A model generated the notes under the pieces. The model was given only the letters and a program-made list of their open reading frames with translations, made no database searches and was not told where the DNA came from. The position numbers and the translations under genes are program-made. A stretch of DNA of 64,000 nucleotides from Flavobacteriales bacterium. GTDB taxonomy: Bacteria > Bacteroidota > Bacteroidia > CAIKAF01. The stretch is from assembly GCA_022402535.1 (NCBI GenBank), contig JAKRSD010000019.1, forward strand, positions 90,560-154,559, read 5' to 3'. Each line of letters begins with the position of its first letter. Position 1 is the first letter of the stretch. Of the stretch, positions 13,840-22,660 are shown piece by piece.

Positions 13840-15546
13840 TTACAAAGAGAATTCCGCTTTAAATTCTGTCGCATTACCCACGGCATCTTTCACCACCACC
13901 CGGATGGTATTTTTGCCGGGTTTTACGTTGGGGTTTCGGGTAAACAGTAGATTTTCTTTGTATTCATATTCCAATAGCTGGAATGAATCGTTGATATACG
14001 CTTCCCAGGATGCAATTCCGCTATGTGTATCAGCTGTTTTAAAACGCAGCGTACCCCGATAATTTTTCAGAGTGCCCTCTGGGGTTATTTCTAACGCATT
14101 TAAATCGGGTTTGAGGGTGTCTGCCAAGAGAGCAAACCGCCCCAGACGGGAATAGCTGAATACATATTCCGTATTTTTCAGTTCGCCTAATATTTCTCTT
14201 TTCCCTTCATGAAGCAGATATAATTTTTTTAAAATCGGCTCGGGAATAGCCGGAAGTTTCAAACGGATTTCAGCCTGTTTTTTCAAAAACATTTTAGCAT
14301 GACCAATCTGCCAAGCCGCCAATTCCCCGGGATTTAATATAGACTTGCTAAGTGCCGGTAAAAACAAATGGTCGTAGAGTCCGTCCTTCGGAAAGACAAC
14401 CGAAAATGCATCTCCCGAAAATTCTTCAGCCGAATCGGACAAAAATGAAAAATCTTTTCCCGCAGGAAGTATAGAGGAGATTTCTTTCTGTTTGGCTTCG
14501 CCGGATAGGGTAAACTCTAGCCGGGAAATATTGCCGTTTATATCCTGTGCTTCAATTCGGATGGAGTAGGTTTTGCCGGGTTCTATTTGTAAGACTCCGC
14601 TGCCCGGTCCGCGGGCATACAAACGGCTGTCGTTACCGGGTAGTACCCACAATTTTTCTATGGCATTATTGCTGGAAATTTTATCTTCATAATCGCAATG
14701 CAACACAATGCGACGCCCTTCTTCGTACGAAAACCTGTCGTGCACATAAGCGTACTCCACTTCGCCGTTTACGGTCATTTTAAGGGCATAAAGCCCCATT
14801 TTGAAGGAGTTTAAATCCAACGGATCATAGGCATTAATGCCTATGCCCACACTGCCCGATACGGGTATGTTTGACAATTTAGCTCGATAATTTCCATCGG
14901 CGGGCAAAATAGGAATATCTACCTGGGATTTTTGACCGTTTACCCGTCCGCTTTCTTCCAGCGAATAGAGCCTCAGTCCCGTGAACACCGGTTTTTTGGT
15001 ATCGGCCAGTTTATAGCCGTGTTTCAGCGGATTCAGATGGTCGCCCGTTTCGGTATCGCGCAATTCAAAATGCAGGTGCGGACCTCCGCTTCCTCCCGTA
15101 TTTCCCGAAAGACCTAACTGTTCTCCCTTCACCACGGGAAGTTCCCAAGGTTTCAGTTCAATGTTTACTTCGTATTTTTTTTGGGTTGCCCAGGCTTCTT
15201 CCACCCGTTTTGCCAATTTAGGAGCAAACTGATCTAAGTGGGCATACACCGTGGTTTTTCCGTTGGGATGGGTTACATAAACCACCTTTCCGTAGCCGTA
15301 AACATTCACTCCGATGCGCGAAACATACCCGTCGCCCACCGCAACTATTTTATGCCCGATAACCTGCCGGGTTCTGATATCAAGTCCTGCATGAAAATGG
15401 GTGGATCGCAGCTGTCCGAAATTTCCGGATAAGTCCATGGGCAAATCCACGGGCATCCGAAATTCCTGTTCGGGCATTTTCATTTCGGCTGCCCGTATGG
15501 CCGAACTAAATACTAAAACCCAAATTCCTCCCGCGATTAATGCCAT
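13840..15546 (-). CDS. M23 family metallopeptidase, exported
   Basis: The 568-aa protein has an N-terminal signal peptide (ALIAGGIWVLVFSSAIRAAE). The M23/LytM domain lies at about residues 45-180: HFHAGLDIR gives the first zinc ligands, VYAHLDQF is a conserved element, and GPHLHFELRD provides the HxH motif, so it looks catalytically intact. M23 enzymes cut peptide cross-links in peptidoglycan. The remaining ~380 residues are beta-rich, possibly Ig-like domains, as in long M23 proteins of Bacteroidota. It converges with the plus-strand gene ending at 13834, five bases away. Confidence 0.88.
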   Translation of the reverse strand: MALIAGGIWVLVFSSAIRAAEMKMPEQEFRMPVDLPMDLSGNFGQLRSTHFHAGLDIRTRQVIGHKIVAVGDGYVSRIGVNVYGYGKVVYVTHPNGKTTVYAHLDQFAPKLAKRVEEAWATQKKYEVNIELKPWELPVVKGEQLGLSGNTGGSGGPHLHFELRDTETGDHLNPLKHGYKLADTKKPVFTGLRLYSLEESGRVNGQKSQVDIPILPADGNYRAKLSNIPVSGSVGIGINAYDPLDLNSFKMGLYALKMTVNGEVEYAYVHDRFSYEEGRRIVLHCDYEDKISSNNAIEKLWVLPGNDSRLYARGPGSGVLQIEPGKTYSIRIEAQDINGNISRLEFTLSGEAKQKEISSILPAGKDFSFLSDSAEEFSGDAFSVVFPKDGLYDHLFLPALSKSILNPGELAAWQIGHAKMFLKKQAEIRLKLPAIPEPILKKLYLLHEGKREILGELKNTEYVFSYSRLGRFALLADTLKPDLNALEITPEGTLKNYRGTLRFKTADTHSGIASWEAYINDSFQLLEYEYKENLLFTRNPNVKPGKNTIRVVVKDAVGNATEFKAEFSL

Positions 15547-15625
15547 AGCGTAAAAATATACCTCTCATGCAGGAATAACGGACAAATCGGGAAGTTCTTA
15601 TTCACGAAAGGATGTGAAAACAAAA

Positions 15626-15653
15626 AGAGGGAATGTGTATTTACATTCCCTCT
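15626..15653 (-). terminator. Terminator after the CBS-domain gene
   Basis: AGAGGGAATGT and ACATTCCCTCT form a perfect 11-bp stem with a GTATTT loop, followed on the minus strand by a short T-run. It lies about 30 bp downstream of the CBS gene stop. Confidence 0.8.
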
Positions 15654-15684
15654 TTCTCCTCTTAACCTATGAATCTATTGTCTT

Positions 15685-16101
15685 TTACATGTTTTCTGAT
15701 ATGAAGCCGAGCACATCGGTTACGGTTACAATACCTACCGGTTTACCGTTTTCGATAACAGGCAGCGCACGAAAATGCTCATTCATGAAGATGTCAATCA
15801 CTTCCTTCACAGTGGCCGTGGTGTCAACAGTTACGGGTTTGAATGTCATTAATTGTTCGATAGTCAGGGTTTCCATCAGGGCATATTCACTGCCCGGCTC
15901 CTGATTAAAAATACTTCCAAAATTTAGACGGTTGAAATCCGAATCACTCAAAATACCTACCAGATTATCGCCGCGCATTACCGGTAAATGACGGATAGAC
16001 TCGTTGTCCATGATGAACTTAGCAGATTTTAGAGAATCGCTCAACTGAACGGTCTTCATATTTTCGGTCATAATCTCTTTAACGGGAGTTCTCTTTTTCA
16101 T
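15685..16101 (-). CDS. Two-CBS-domain protein
   Basis: The 138-aa protein is a tandem CBS pair and nothing else. The first CBS repeat spans about residues 5-60 (TPVKEIMTENMKTVQL... RHLPVMRGDNLVGILSDSDF); the second spans 75-138 (TIEQLMTFKPVTVDTTATVKE... FRALPVIENGKPVGIVTVTDV). Such stand-alone CBS modules bind adenosyl ligands (AMP, ATP, SAM) and regulate partner proteins. The partner is not evident here; the next gene upstream is the divergent desaturase. Confidence 0.9.
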   Translation of the reverse strand: MKKRTPVKEIMTENMKTVQLSDSLKSAKFIMDNESIRHLPVMRGDNLVGILSDSDFNRLNFGSIFNQEPGSEYALMETLTIEQLMTFKPVTVDTTATVKEVIDIFMNEHFRALPVIENGKPVGIVTVTDVLGFISENM

Positions 16102-16276
16102 TTTGTTTATGTGTTAATTATTACAAGACAAAGGTATCCGGCTTATACTCCATAAACGATGCTTTTTGTCATGGCAATACCTGATTTTAATCAGTAAAAT
16201 CAATCTGTACATTCTGTAACTTCGCATCAATTAACCCGCAGAAAGAAAATAGTTAAATATTTATGATTTCTTTAAG

Positions 16277-16305
16277 TTTGTTTAAATCGTAATACGCTAA
16301 TTTTG
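16277..16305 (+). promoter_or_regulatory. Promoter of the desaturase gene
   Basis: TTTG at 16277-16280 and TAATTTTG at 16298-16305, separated by 17 bp, make a textbook Bacteroidota promoter. Transcription should begin near 16312, about 28 nt before the ATG. Confidence 0.8.
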
Positions 16306-16339
16306 TGTCCGAAATAGAGACACATTGTGTCAATCGCCT

Positions 16340-17410
16340 ATGCAAGTCAAATTCAATAACCGGGGAGCGGATTTCTACGCTACGCTCAAAGAAAGAACGG
16401 AAGCCTACTTTCAGTCTAAAAACATCAAACCTACCGGGAACTACAAATTATACATCAAAACTTTTGTGTTCTCAGCCATTCTGATATTCTGCTATGTCAG
16501 TCTGGTATTTCTGAATCCGCCCGTGTGGGCCGCGATTTTACTTTGTGTTTTGTTGGGGCTGGATATGGCCGCTATCGGCTTCAATATGATGCACGACGGA
16601 GCCCACGGCAGTTATTCCAATAATAAAAAAGTAAATGAAGTAATGGCTCTTACGCTCAATCTGCTGGGCGCCAATTCCTTTTTTTGGAAACAAAAACACA
16701 ACGTAAATCACCATTCTTACACCAATATCGAAGGTATGGACGATGATATTGATGTCAATCCGTTCTTACGCCTTCATGTGAGCCAGGAAAAAAGATGGTT
16801 TCACCGTTTTCAGCATGTGTATGCGCTTTTAGCTTACAGCCTGATGTTTTTTTTCTGGGTTTTCTTCAGAGATTTCAAAAAGTACTTTACAGGTAAAATT
16901 GCCAAATACACGCCCATCCGCAATATGACGGTGAAAGAGCATGTCATTTTTTGGGTTTCTAAATTAGTGCATTTCAGTGTTTTTTTGGTTATTCCTATGA
17001 TTTATGCAGGCGTGGTGGAAACCATCGTGGGATATTTACTCATTACGTTTGTGTTGGGTCTTGTGATTTCAGTAGTTTTTCAGTTGGCTCATATTGTGGA
17101 AGGCACAGAATTTGTGACGCCCCAGAACGATGAATCTGTTCAGGTAGAATCAGAATGGGCCATTCACCAGATAAAAACCACTGCTAATTTTGCTACCCGT
17201 AACCCCTTGGTAAACTGGCTGCTTGGCGGATTAAACTTTCAGGTGGAGCACCATTTATTTCCGGGAGTAAGCCATGTGCATTATCCCGAAATCAATCGCA
17301 TTTTAAAACGCACCTGCACGGAATTTAATGTGAAGTATATTGAATTTCCCACAGTTACCGGGGCCTTCTTTTCTCACATGAAACATCTGAAAAAGACAGG
17401 AGTAGCCTAA
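16340..17410 (+). CDS. Membrane fatty acid desaturase (acyl-CoA/lipid desaturase)
   Basis: I use the ATG at 16340 (MQVKFNNRGADFYATLK) rather than the upstream TTG. The 356-aa di-iron enzyme has four or more membrane segments and all three His boxes: HDGAHGSY (near residue 91), HNVNHHSYTN (near residue 124) and QVEHHLFPGVSHVHYP (near residue 303). The Gln at the start of the third box is the mark of front-end (delta-5/6-like) desaturases, although no cytochrome b5 domain is fused. It introduces double bonds into membrane fatty acids, probably as a response to growth conditions. It is monocistronic with a strong promoter. Confidence 0.92.
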   Translation: MQVKFNNRGADFYATLKERTEAYFQSKNIKPTGNYKLYIKTFVFSAILIFCYVSLVFLNPPVWAAILLCVLLGLDMAAIGFNMMHDGAHGSYSNNKKVNEVMALTLNLLGANSFFWKQKHNVNHHSYTNIEGMDDDIDVNPFLRLHVSQEKRWFHRFQHVYALLAYSLMFFFWVFFRDFKKYFTGKIAKYTPIRNMTVKEHVIFWVSKLVHFSVFLVIPMIYAGVVETIVGYLLITFVLGLVISVVFQLAHIVEGTEFVTPQNDESVQVESEWAIHQIKTTANFATRNPLVNWLLGGLNFQVEHHLFPGVSHVHYPEINRILKRTCTEFNVKYIEFPTVTGAFFSHMKHLKKTGVA

Positions 17411-17426
17411 CCAGTTTTTCTATTTT

Positions 17427-18134
17427 CTAAAAATTAAGGTAAAATGCTGAAGTAAGTGTTCTATACTCTTTCGTATAGTTCCGCTCTACATCACGGATAA
17501 GTAATTCAGACTCTTCATGCGTGATGGTCGAACCCGGTATCCATTCGCCCATAATCCGTGTTTTATGGCCGTCCGGAAAAGGAATCACCCTCCGGTATCG
17601 TTTTAGATGCCAGCCCAACCGGACAAAGGTTTCATGAAGCAGATAAAACTCTTTATCGGGTAGAATAACCCCCGCAACAGCCTTTTCATCTGCCCAAAGC
17701 GTAATTTTTTCAACCAATAGTGATAGCCACCCCGGTGGCAGATGTCGCGCTGCACTTTTACGCAAATCGGGCGATAGGAGCGATTCCGCAAAAAAAGGAG
17801 GATTACAGATAAAGTAATCAAAGCGGTACGAAGGATTAAAATCTTCTATAGAATTTGAAAACAATCGTAATCGTTCCGGCCAGGGAGAACGGGTAAAATT
17901 AAGGGTTGCATCTTCATAAGATTGGAAATCCGGTTCCATGGCAGAAATAATGGCATCCGCATTACGCTGCGCCATCATCAGAGCCAACACGCCCGTTCCC
18001 GTGCCGATATCCAATACCTTTTTTACTGACGAAACCTCAACCCAGGCCCCCAACAATACGCTGTCAGTGCCTACCTTGAAGGCAGCATGCTGCTGAAAAA
18101 CGGAGAACTGTTTAAATTGAAAGGAATTACTCAA
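17427..18134 (-). CDS. trmN6: tRNA1(Val) adenine-37 N6-methyltransferase (YfiC/TrmN6 family)
   Basis: The 235-aa Rossmann-fold SAM methyltransferase has motif I VLDIGTGTGVLALMMA (about residues 41-56) and the N6-adenine motif FICNPPFF (about residue 108). The opening FQFKQFSVFQQHAAFKVGTDSVLLGAW matches the YfiC family, which modifies A37 of tRNA-Val. The start is probably TTG at 18132-18134, overlapping the rimM stop by 8 nt; no ATG fits. It forms an rpsP-rimM-trmN6 translation operon. Confidence 0.87.
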   Translation of the reverse strand: MSNSFQFKQFSVFQQHAAFKVGTDSVLLGAWVEVSSVKKVLDIGTGTGVLALMMAQRNADAIISAMEPDFQSYEDATLNFTRSPWPERLRLFSNSIEDFNPSYRFDYFICNPPFFAESLLSPDLRKSAARHLPPGWLSLLVEKITLWADEKAVAGVILPDKEFYLLHETFVRLGWHLKRYRRVIPFPDGHKTRIMGEWIPGSTITHEESELLIRDVERNYTKEYRTLTSAFYLNF

Positions 18135-18648
18135 TCAGGTATAAATCTACAAGTCCTTCCGGACAGCGGGTGTGGAGAATGCGTGCCGTATGATCTGTTT
18201 TTATCACAATCTGTGGAACAAAAGGAATCAGAATATCGGTTTCTGGGTGTTCCACAATCAGGGTTTCCTGCGGACCTGCCTGCATAATTTCTTTTACTTT
18301 TCCTAGATTGCCCTTAATCTCATCCATTACGGTGTAGCCGACAAGTAAAGATGAATCATCCTCCGAAACAGGCGGCATAAGGGAAATAGGTAAATATAAT
18401 TTAGCCGATTTGAGCGCTTCGGATTGCTCGGTAGTATCCACGCCTTCAAATTTAATGTAAGCGGTGCTCTCTTTCAGGGAAATGGATTCTACGGGAAAGG
18501 GAACCAGCTGCCCTCTTACTTCCAGAAAGAATATATCCAGCCCTTGCAGTACCCCTGGGTTTTTCAAGGTTATTTTAGCCGTCACTGCCCCTTTAAGGCC
18601 GTGGGCTTTAATAATGAAACCCGGAGAAAAACAATCACTCGTTTTCAT
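18127..18648 (-). CDS. rimM: Ribosome maturation factor RimM
   Basis: The 173-aa protein carries the RimM N-terminal beta-barrel (GFIIKAHGLKGAVTAKI, about residues 10-26) and the C-terminal PRC-barrel region (LVGYTVMDEIKGNLGKVKEIMQAGPQETLIVE). It assists 30S subunit assembly around ribosomal protein S19 and the 16S head. The position directly after rpsP is conserved in many bacteria. The C-terminal PFVPQIVIKTD is typical. It overlaps the next gene by 8 nt, indicating translational coupling. Confidence 0.95.
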   Translation of the reverse strand: MKTSDCFSPGFIIKAHGLKGAVTAKITLKNPGVLQGLDIFFLEVRGQLVPFPVESISLKESTAYIKFEGVDTTEQSEALKSAKLYLPISLMPPVSEDDSSLLVGYTVMDEIKGNLGKVKEIMQAGPQETLIVEHPETDILIPFVPQIVIKTDHTARILHTRCPEGLVDLYLIE

Positions 18649-18691
18649 CCGGGTTTCTATAAATTGTTATTGAATAAAACAACTTCCTAAC

Positions 18692-19246
18692 TTATTCAGC
18701 TGTAGGTTCTGCAGCTTCTTCGGCAGAGGCTTCTGGAGCTGATTCAGCTTCAGCGGCAGGCGCTTCTTCTTCAGCGGCAGGTTCTTCAACTACTAAAGCG
18801 GCAGCCATGGCAGCAGCACGTTTGTTGAATACTTCTTTTTCTGCAGCCAGACGAGCCGCTTTTTCTGCTTCGGCAGATTTGCGAAGGTTTTCATTGATAA
18901 CTCCTAAGCGGGCTTCTTTTTCAGATACCCAAGCCGCAAATTTTTCATCGGCCTGCTCCTGAGTAATCGCTCCTTTGCGAACACCTGTCTGAAGGTGATT
19001 TTTATACAGGATACCTTCACGAGAAAATAATCCTTTTACTTTTTCAGTAGGAATGGCACCATCCTGTAACCATTTTACTGCTTTCTCTACATCTACTACA
19101 ACTACGGACGGGTCTGCGATCGGGTTATATGAACCAACTCGCTCGATGAAACGTCCATCACGTGGAGATCGAGAGTCTGCTGCTACGATATGATAAAAAG
19201 GTCTTTGCTTTCTACCATGTCTTTGTAATCTTAATTTTACCGACAT
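18692..19246 (-). CDS. rpsP: 30S ribosomal protein S16 with long Ala/Glu-rich extension
   Basis: The first ~80 residues are S16 ([23 protein letters not shown] in two overlapping parts, then [15 protein letters not shown] and [16 protein letters not shown]). The protein is 184 aa against ~80-90 in most bacteria. The extra ~100 residues are a charged helix ([20 protein letters not shown]) and a low-complexity tail of Ala, Glu and Pro. Extended S16 proteins occur throughout Bacteroidota. It is the first gene of the rpsP-rimM-trmN6 operon. Upstream, CATATTTG on the minus strand (19292-19299) is a 7/8 match to the -7 box. Confidence 0.96.
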   Translation of the reverse strand: MSVKLRLQRHGRKQRPFYHIVAADSRSPRDGRFIERVGSYNPIADPSVVVVDVEKAVKWLQDGAIPTEKVKGLFSREGILYKNHLQTGVRKGAITQEQADEKFAAWVSEKEARLGVINENLRKSAEAEKAARLAAEKEVFNKRAAAMAAALVVEEPAAEEEAPAAEAESAPEASAEEAAEPTAE

Positions 19247-19453
19247 CTTTTAATTTAAATTTAGATATAAAACCCCTATTTTTTGGGGCTGCAAATATGC
19301 GACACTTTCCACAAACTTCCAAATAATTTTCAGTCTGCCTCCACGAAAGATTTCGCTTCAGATATTTATATGAACAAAAGTGCGTTAAAATCTGCGTACG
19401 ATTTCACAAAACACAAGGAACCCGTATTTGTACTTTAGGCGCAAATTATAGAC

Positions 19454-20761
19454 ATGAGTTCATTTATCATAGAGGGCGGACATCAACTCAAAGGAGACTT
19501 ACATCCGCAAGGTGCCAAAAACGAAGCGCTTCAGGTACTGAGTGCTGTGCTGCTTACCCCGGAAACCGTAGTTATGGAAAACGTTCCGGACATTTTGGAT
19601 GTAAACAAACTGATTGAAATTTTGGGCGATTTGGGTGTTAAAATCCGCAAAGTGGATGCTTCCACCTACGAATTTAAAGCCGACAATATCAACCCGGATT
19701 ATATCACCAGCAAAGGATTTATTGAAAAAGCCTCAAAATTGAGAGGTTCCGTCATGCTACTTGGACCTTTGCTTGCCCGATTCGGTAAAGGTTTTATTCC
19801 TAAACCCGGTGGCGATAAAATCGGTCGCAGACGATTGGATACCCACTTTCTGGGCTTCAATGATCTGGGAGCTAAGTTTGAGTATGATAATGATTCCGAA
19901 TCGTTTTCGGTAACCGCAAAACAACTGAAAGGGACCTATATCCACATGGACGAGATTTCAGTTACGGGTACCGCTAACGTGGTGATGGCAGCCGTTTTGG
20001 CTAAAGGTAAAACCACCATTTACAACGCGGCCTGCGAACCCTATGTACAGCAGTTGTGCCGCATGCTGAACAGCATGGGCGCCAAAATTTCGGGAGTGGG
20101 TTCTAATCTGCTCTCGATAGAAGGCGTGGAATCGTTGGGCGGGTGTACCCATCGTATTTTACCCGATATGATTGAAATTGGATCGTTTATCGGTCTTGCT
20201 GCCATGACCCAGAGCGAAATCACCATTAAAAATGTGGGATATGAACATTTGGGTATCATTCCCAAAATGTTTAACCGCATGGGCATTATTACCGTGCGAA
20301 ACGGAGATGATATTGTGATACCGCATCAGAAAAATTATACGATAGATACTTTTATCGACGGGTCTATTTTAACTATTTATGATGCTCCCTGGCCGGGTTT
20401 CACTCCGGATTTAATGAGTATTATGCTTGTTGTAGCCACACAGGCCAAAGGCAGCGTACTCATACACCAAAAAATGTTTGAAAGCCGTTTATTTTTTGTG
20501 GATAAACTTATCGATATGGGCGCCCAGATTATTCTGTGCGATCCGCACCGGGCTACCGTAATCGGGCTGGACAGAAAATATCCGCTCCGTGGCATTACCA
20601 TGAGTTCGCCGGATATCCGTGCGGGCGTTGCCCTGCTGATAGCTGCCATGAGCGCCGAAGGAAAAAGCGTAATCAATAATATAGACCAGATTGACCGAGG
20701 ATATCAGCGCATAGATGAACGTTTAAACGCATTGGGCGCCAAAATTATCCGTACCCCATAA
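19454..20761 (+). CDS. murA: UDP-N-acetylglucosamine 1-carboxyvinyltransferase MurA, Cys-to-Asp variant
   Basis: The 435-aa enzyme transfers enolpyruvate from PEP to UDP-GlcNAc, the first committed step of peptidoglycan synthesis. The substrate-binding pair Lys22-Asn23 lies in GAKNEAL. The catalytic loop reads PKPGGDKIGRRRLD: Asp121 stands where E. coli has Cys115 (PGGCTIG). In Mycobacterium, Chlamydia and Borrelia the same Asp keeps the enzyme active but prevents alkylation by fosfomycin. Length and remaining motifs are normal. It lies 3 nt before the Nudix gene, so they form an operon. Confidence 0.96.
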   Translation: MSSFIIEGGHQLKGDLHPQGAKNEALQVLSAVLLTPETVVMENVPDILDVNKLIEILGDLGVKIRKVDASTYEFKADNINPDYITSKGFIEKASKLRGSVMLLGPLLARFGKGFIPKPGGDKIGRRRLDTHFLGFNDLGAKFEYDNDSESFSVTAKQLKGTYIHMDEISVTGTANVVMAAVLAKGKTTIYNAACEPYVQQLCRMLNSMGAKISGVGSNLLSIEGVESLGGCTHRILPDMIEIGSFIGLAAMTQSEITIKNVGYEHLGIIPKMFNRMGIITVRNGDDIVIPHQKNYTIDTFIDGSILTIYDAPWPGFTPDLMSIMLVVATQAKGSVLIHQKMFESRLFFVDKLIDMGAQIILCDPHRATVIGLDRKYPLRGITMSSPDIRAGVALLIAAMSAEGKSVINNIDQIDRGYQRIDERLNALGAKIIRTP

Positions 20762-20764
20762 GTC

Positions 20765-21400
20765 ATGTCTTCGTTAGCCGAAAAGCTGAAAATTCGCATC
20801 AGCGGCGAACTTCCGGGCTTCAGCGCACAGGCAACTTTAGCTCCCGAAGGCAGGCTCCCTGCCGACAAGGCCCTGCAACTGCACGGTAAAAACCCGAGGC
20901 ATGGGAGTGTGTTGGCGCTGCTGAATCCGAATGTGAAAAACGAATATGCGTTAGTTTTTACGAAACGGCCGGCCTATGAAGGGGTGCATGGAGGCCAGAT
21001 TTCATTTCCCGGGGGCAAGGTGGAACCTGAAGACGTCAATCCTTTGCAGGCTGCTTATCGGGAAACCTGGGAAGAAATAGGCGTGCAGCCCGACCAATAC
21101 ATATTATGTGGAGAATTAACGTCCTTATACATACCGCCGAGCAATTTTATGGTGCATCCTTTTCTGGCAGTGGCCAATTCGCCGCTCACTTTTATTCCCG
21201 ACACACGCGAAGTGGATTATGTACTGGAGGTGCCTCTTCATGAAATTTTGAACGATGGGAATATTCGTAAATCCTCATTCATTACGCCCTACGGAAAACT
21301 GAATAATTATCCCTGTTTTGTATTCGGCAATCAGGTGGTTTGGGGGGCAACGGCCATGATTACGGCTGAGATTAAAGCCCTGCTTAATGAAATTCTTTGA
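20765..21400 (+). CDS. Nudix hydrolase, CoA pyrophosphatase type
   Basis: The 211-aa protein has the Nudix box GGKVEPEDVNPLQAAYRETW followed by EEIGV (about residues 81-106), preceded by GGQISFPGG, the combination found in CoA diphosphatases (NudL/Pcd1-like). The family cleaves CoA to 3',5'-ADP and phosphopantetheine, removing damaged or excess CoA. The ATG lies 3 nt after the murA stop codon, so translation is probably coupled. The N-terminal ~50 residues are poorly conserved, as usual in this group. Confidence 0.88.
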   Translation: MSSLAEKLKIRISGELPGFSAQATLAPEGRLPADKALQLHGKNPRHGSVLALLNPNVKNEYALVFTKRPAYEGVHGGQISFPGGKVEPEDVNPLQAAYRETWEEIGVQPDQYILCGELTSLYIPPSNFMVHPFLAVANSPLTFIPDTREVDYVLEVPLHEILNDGNIRKSSFITPYGKLNNYPCFVFGNQVVWGATAMITAEIKALLNEIL

Positions 21401-21412
21401 GTTTTTGCGGGT

Positions 21413-21604
21413 TTACACACCCAGGAGCATGCGTTTAGCCAAAACAAACAGTACCACAAAAACGATGACCACCAGAAGAATCAGAATGGTTCCATCAAAA
21501 AACTTTTTATGAACCCCCGCATCTTTGCGGTAGGCAAATACCAGCGCCAAAACAAAAACTAGAATAAAAATCAGGGTAAAATAAACTCTTCCTTCGGTGA
21601 ACAT
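21413..21604 (-). CDS. Small two-helix membrane protein, 63 aa
   Basis: The product has two hydrophobic segments (YFTLIFILVFVLALVFAY near residues 8-25 and ILILLVVIVFVVLFVLA near residues 40-56) joined by a basic loop RKDAGVHKKFFDG. No family is recognised by name, but this layout is common in Bacteroidota next to core genes. It converges on the Nudix gene and is divergent from the gene at 21749. Confidence 0.65.
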   Translation of the reverse strand: MFTEGRVYFTLIFILVFVLALVFAYRKDAGVHKKFFDGTILILLVVIVFVVLFVLAKRMLLGV

Positions 21605-21714
21605 AAGCGAAAAATCGAGTGCAAGTTTACGAATCAGAAACGGGTTGGCATAAGGTGTTAAGAAACATAAAGAAATAAAAATGCAGGGAATTCGTTTCGG
21701 ATAAAATATGTTTT

Positions 21715-21722
21715 TAACTTTG
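21715..21722 (+). promoter_or_regulatory. -7 box of the gene at 21749
   Basis: TAACTTTG matches the TAnnTTTG consensus, with TTTC at 21695-21698 (16-bp spacing) as an imperfect -33 element. The leader would be about 20 nt. Confidence 0.65.
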
Positions 21723-21748
21723 GCCGCCGTTCAAAAAAAGACGTTAGC

Positions 21749-22519
21749 ATGAATATCAAATTATTTTTATCAAGGTATCTGTTTCCCATTATATTGTTAG
21801 TGGTGAGTATTATGCTGTTGGTGGTCGGTATTAAGCCCGGTCAAACCCAGTCAGCTGCTTTTTTGATTGCCGCAGTTTTTCTGTTGGTTTCTTCCGTACT
21901 GATGATTTTAGCCAGTGCCGAAATCATCAAAGGGAAAACAGCTTCCATTATTGGTTTGATTATGATTCCCGTTGCGGGTTATCTGGCATTCCAGAATGTG
22001 AATGTGGTACAGTCAGACATTGAATTTAAAAATCAGTCAAACTTCCGTTATGGTGTGGTACGCGAGCGACTTGAAAAAATTCGTGAAGCGCAGGTTGCCT
22101 ACCGGAACGAAAAAGGACAGTTTGCCGAAGATTTTGATGTATTGATTGAATTTGTACGAAACGGACAAATGAAAATCATTAAAAAAGTGGGTAACGAAGA
22201 TGACTCTCTGCAAGTGGCACTGGGTAAAGTTCGCCGGGATACCGTTTTTGTACCCGTGTTGGGCAATGGATTCAATCCTGCCAATTATCCCATCGATTCT
22301 TTGAAGTACATTCCATACGGTCAAGGGCAAATGTTTAACCTGGCCGCCGGTATTTTGGGTGCCGAAGGGGCAGAATATCGTCCGCCCGTGTTTGAGGCTT
22401 CTGCCAATTTCAAAACATTTATGAGCGATTTGGGTACCAAATACGGCAAAGTAGTTCCTGACTCGGTAATTAAAGTAGGTAGCATGATAGAGCCTACCAC
22501 CAACGGAAACTGGAAATAA
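21749..22519 (+). CDS. Conserved membrane protein, 256 aa
   Basis: Three hydrophobic segments occupy residues ~8-30, ~36-55 and ~62-80. The soluble part after them includes RERLEKIREAQVAYRNEKGQ (in a longer helix), a pattern like the N-terminus of pilin or secretin-type helices, then FAEDFDVLIEFVRNGQ. I do not recognise a named family; similar proteins are widespread in Bacteroidota. It has its own promoter and terminator (22541-22567) and is therefore a single-gene unit. The soluble domain probably faces the periplasm. Confidence 0.75.
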   Translation: MNIKLFLSRYLFPIILLVVSIMLLVVGIKPGQTQSAAFLIAAVFLLVSSVLMILASAEIIKGKTASIIGLIMIPVAGYLAFQNVNVVQSDIEFKNQSNFRYGVVRERLEKIREAQVAYRNEKGQFAEDFDVLIEFVRNGQMKIIKKVGNEDDSLQVALGKVRRDTVFVPVLGNGFNPANYPIDSLKYIPYGQGQMFNLAAGILGAEGAEYRPPVFEASANFKTFMSDLGTKYGKVVPDSVIKVGSMIEPTTNGNWK

Positions 22520-22540
22520 GACACATATTTATCATCATTG

Positions 22541-22567
22541 AAAAAGCCGCTTAATGCGGCTTTTTTT
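22541..22567 (+). terminator. Terminator after the 256-aa membrane protein gene
   Basis: AAAAAGCCGC, a TTAAT loop, and GCGGC followed by seven Ts form a strong intrinsic terminator 22 bp after the stop codon. Confidence 0.9.
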
Positions 22568-22660
22568 CTTTAAATGACTTTTCGTAATGATGGAATTTAC
22601 GTTCCCTCGATTCAAAACCAACCCATCAGGATTTTGAATTTGTTCATATTCTAATTCCGA

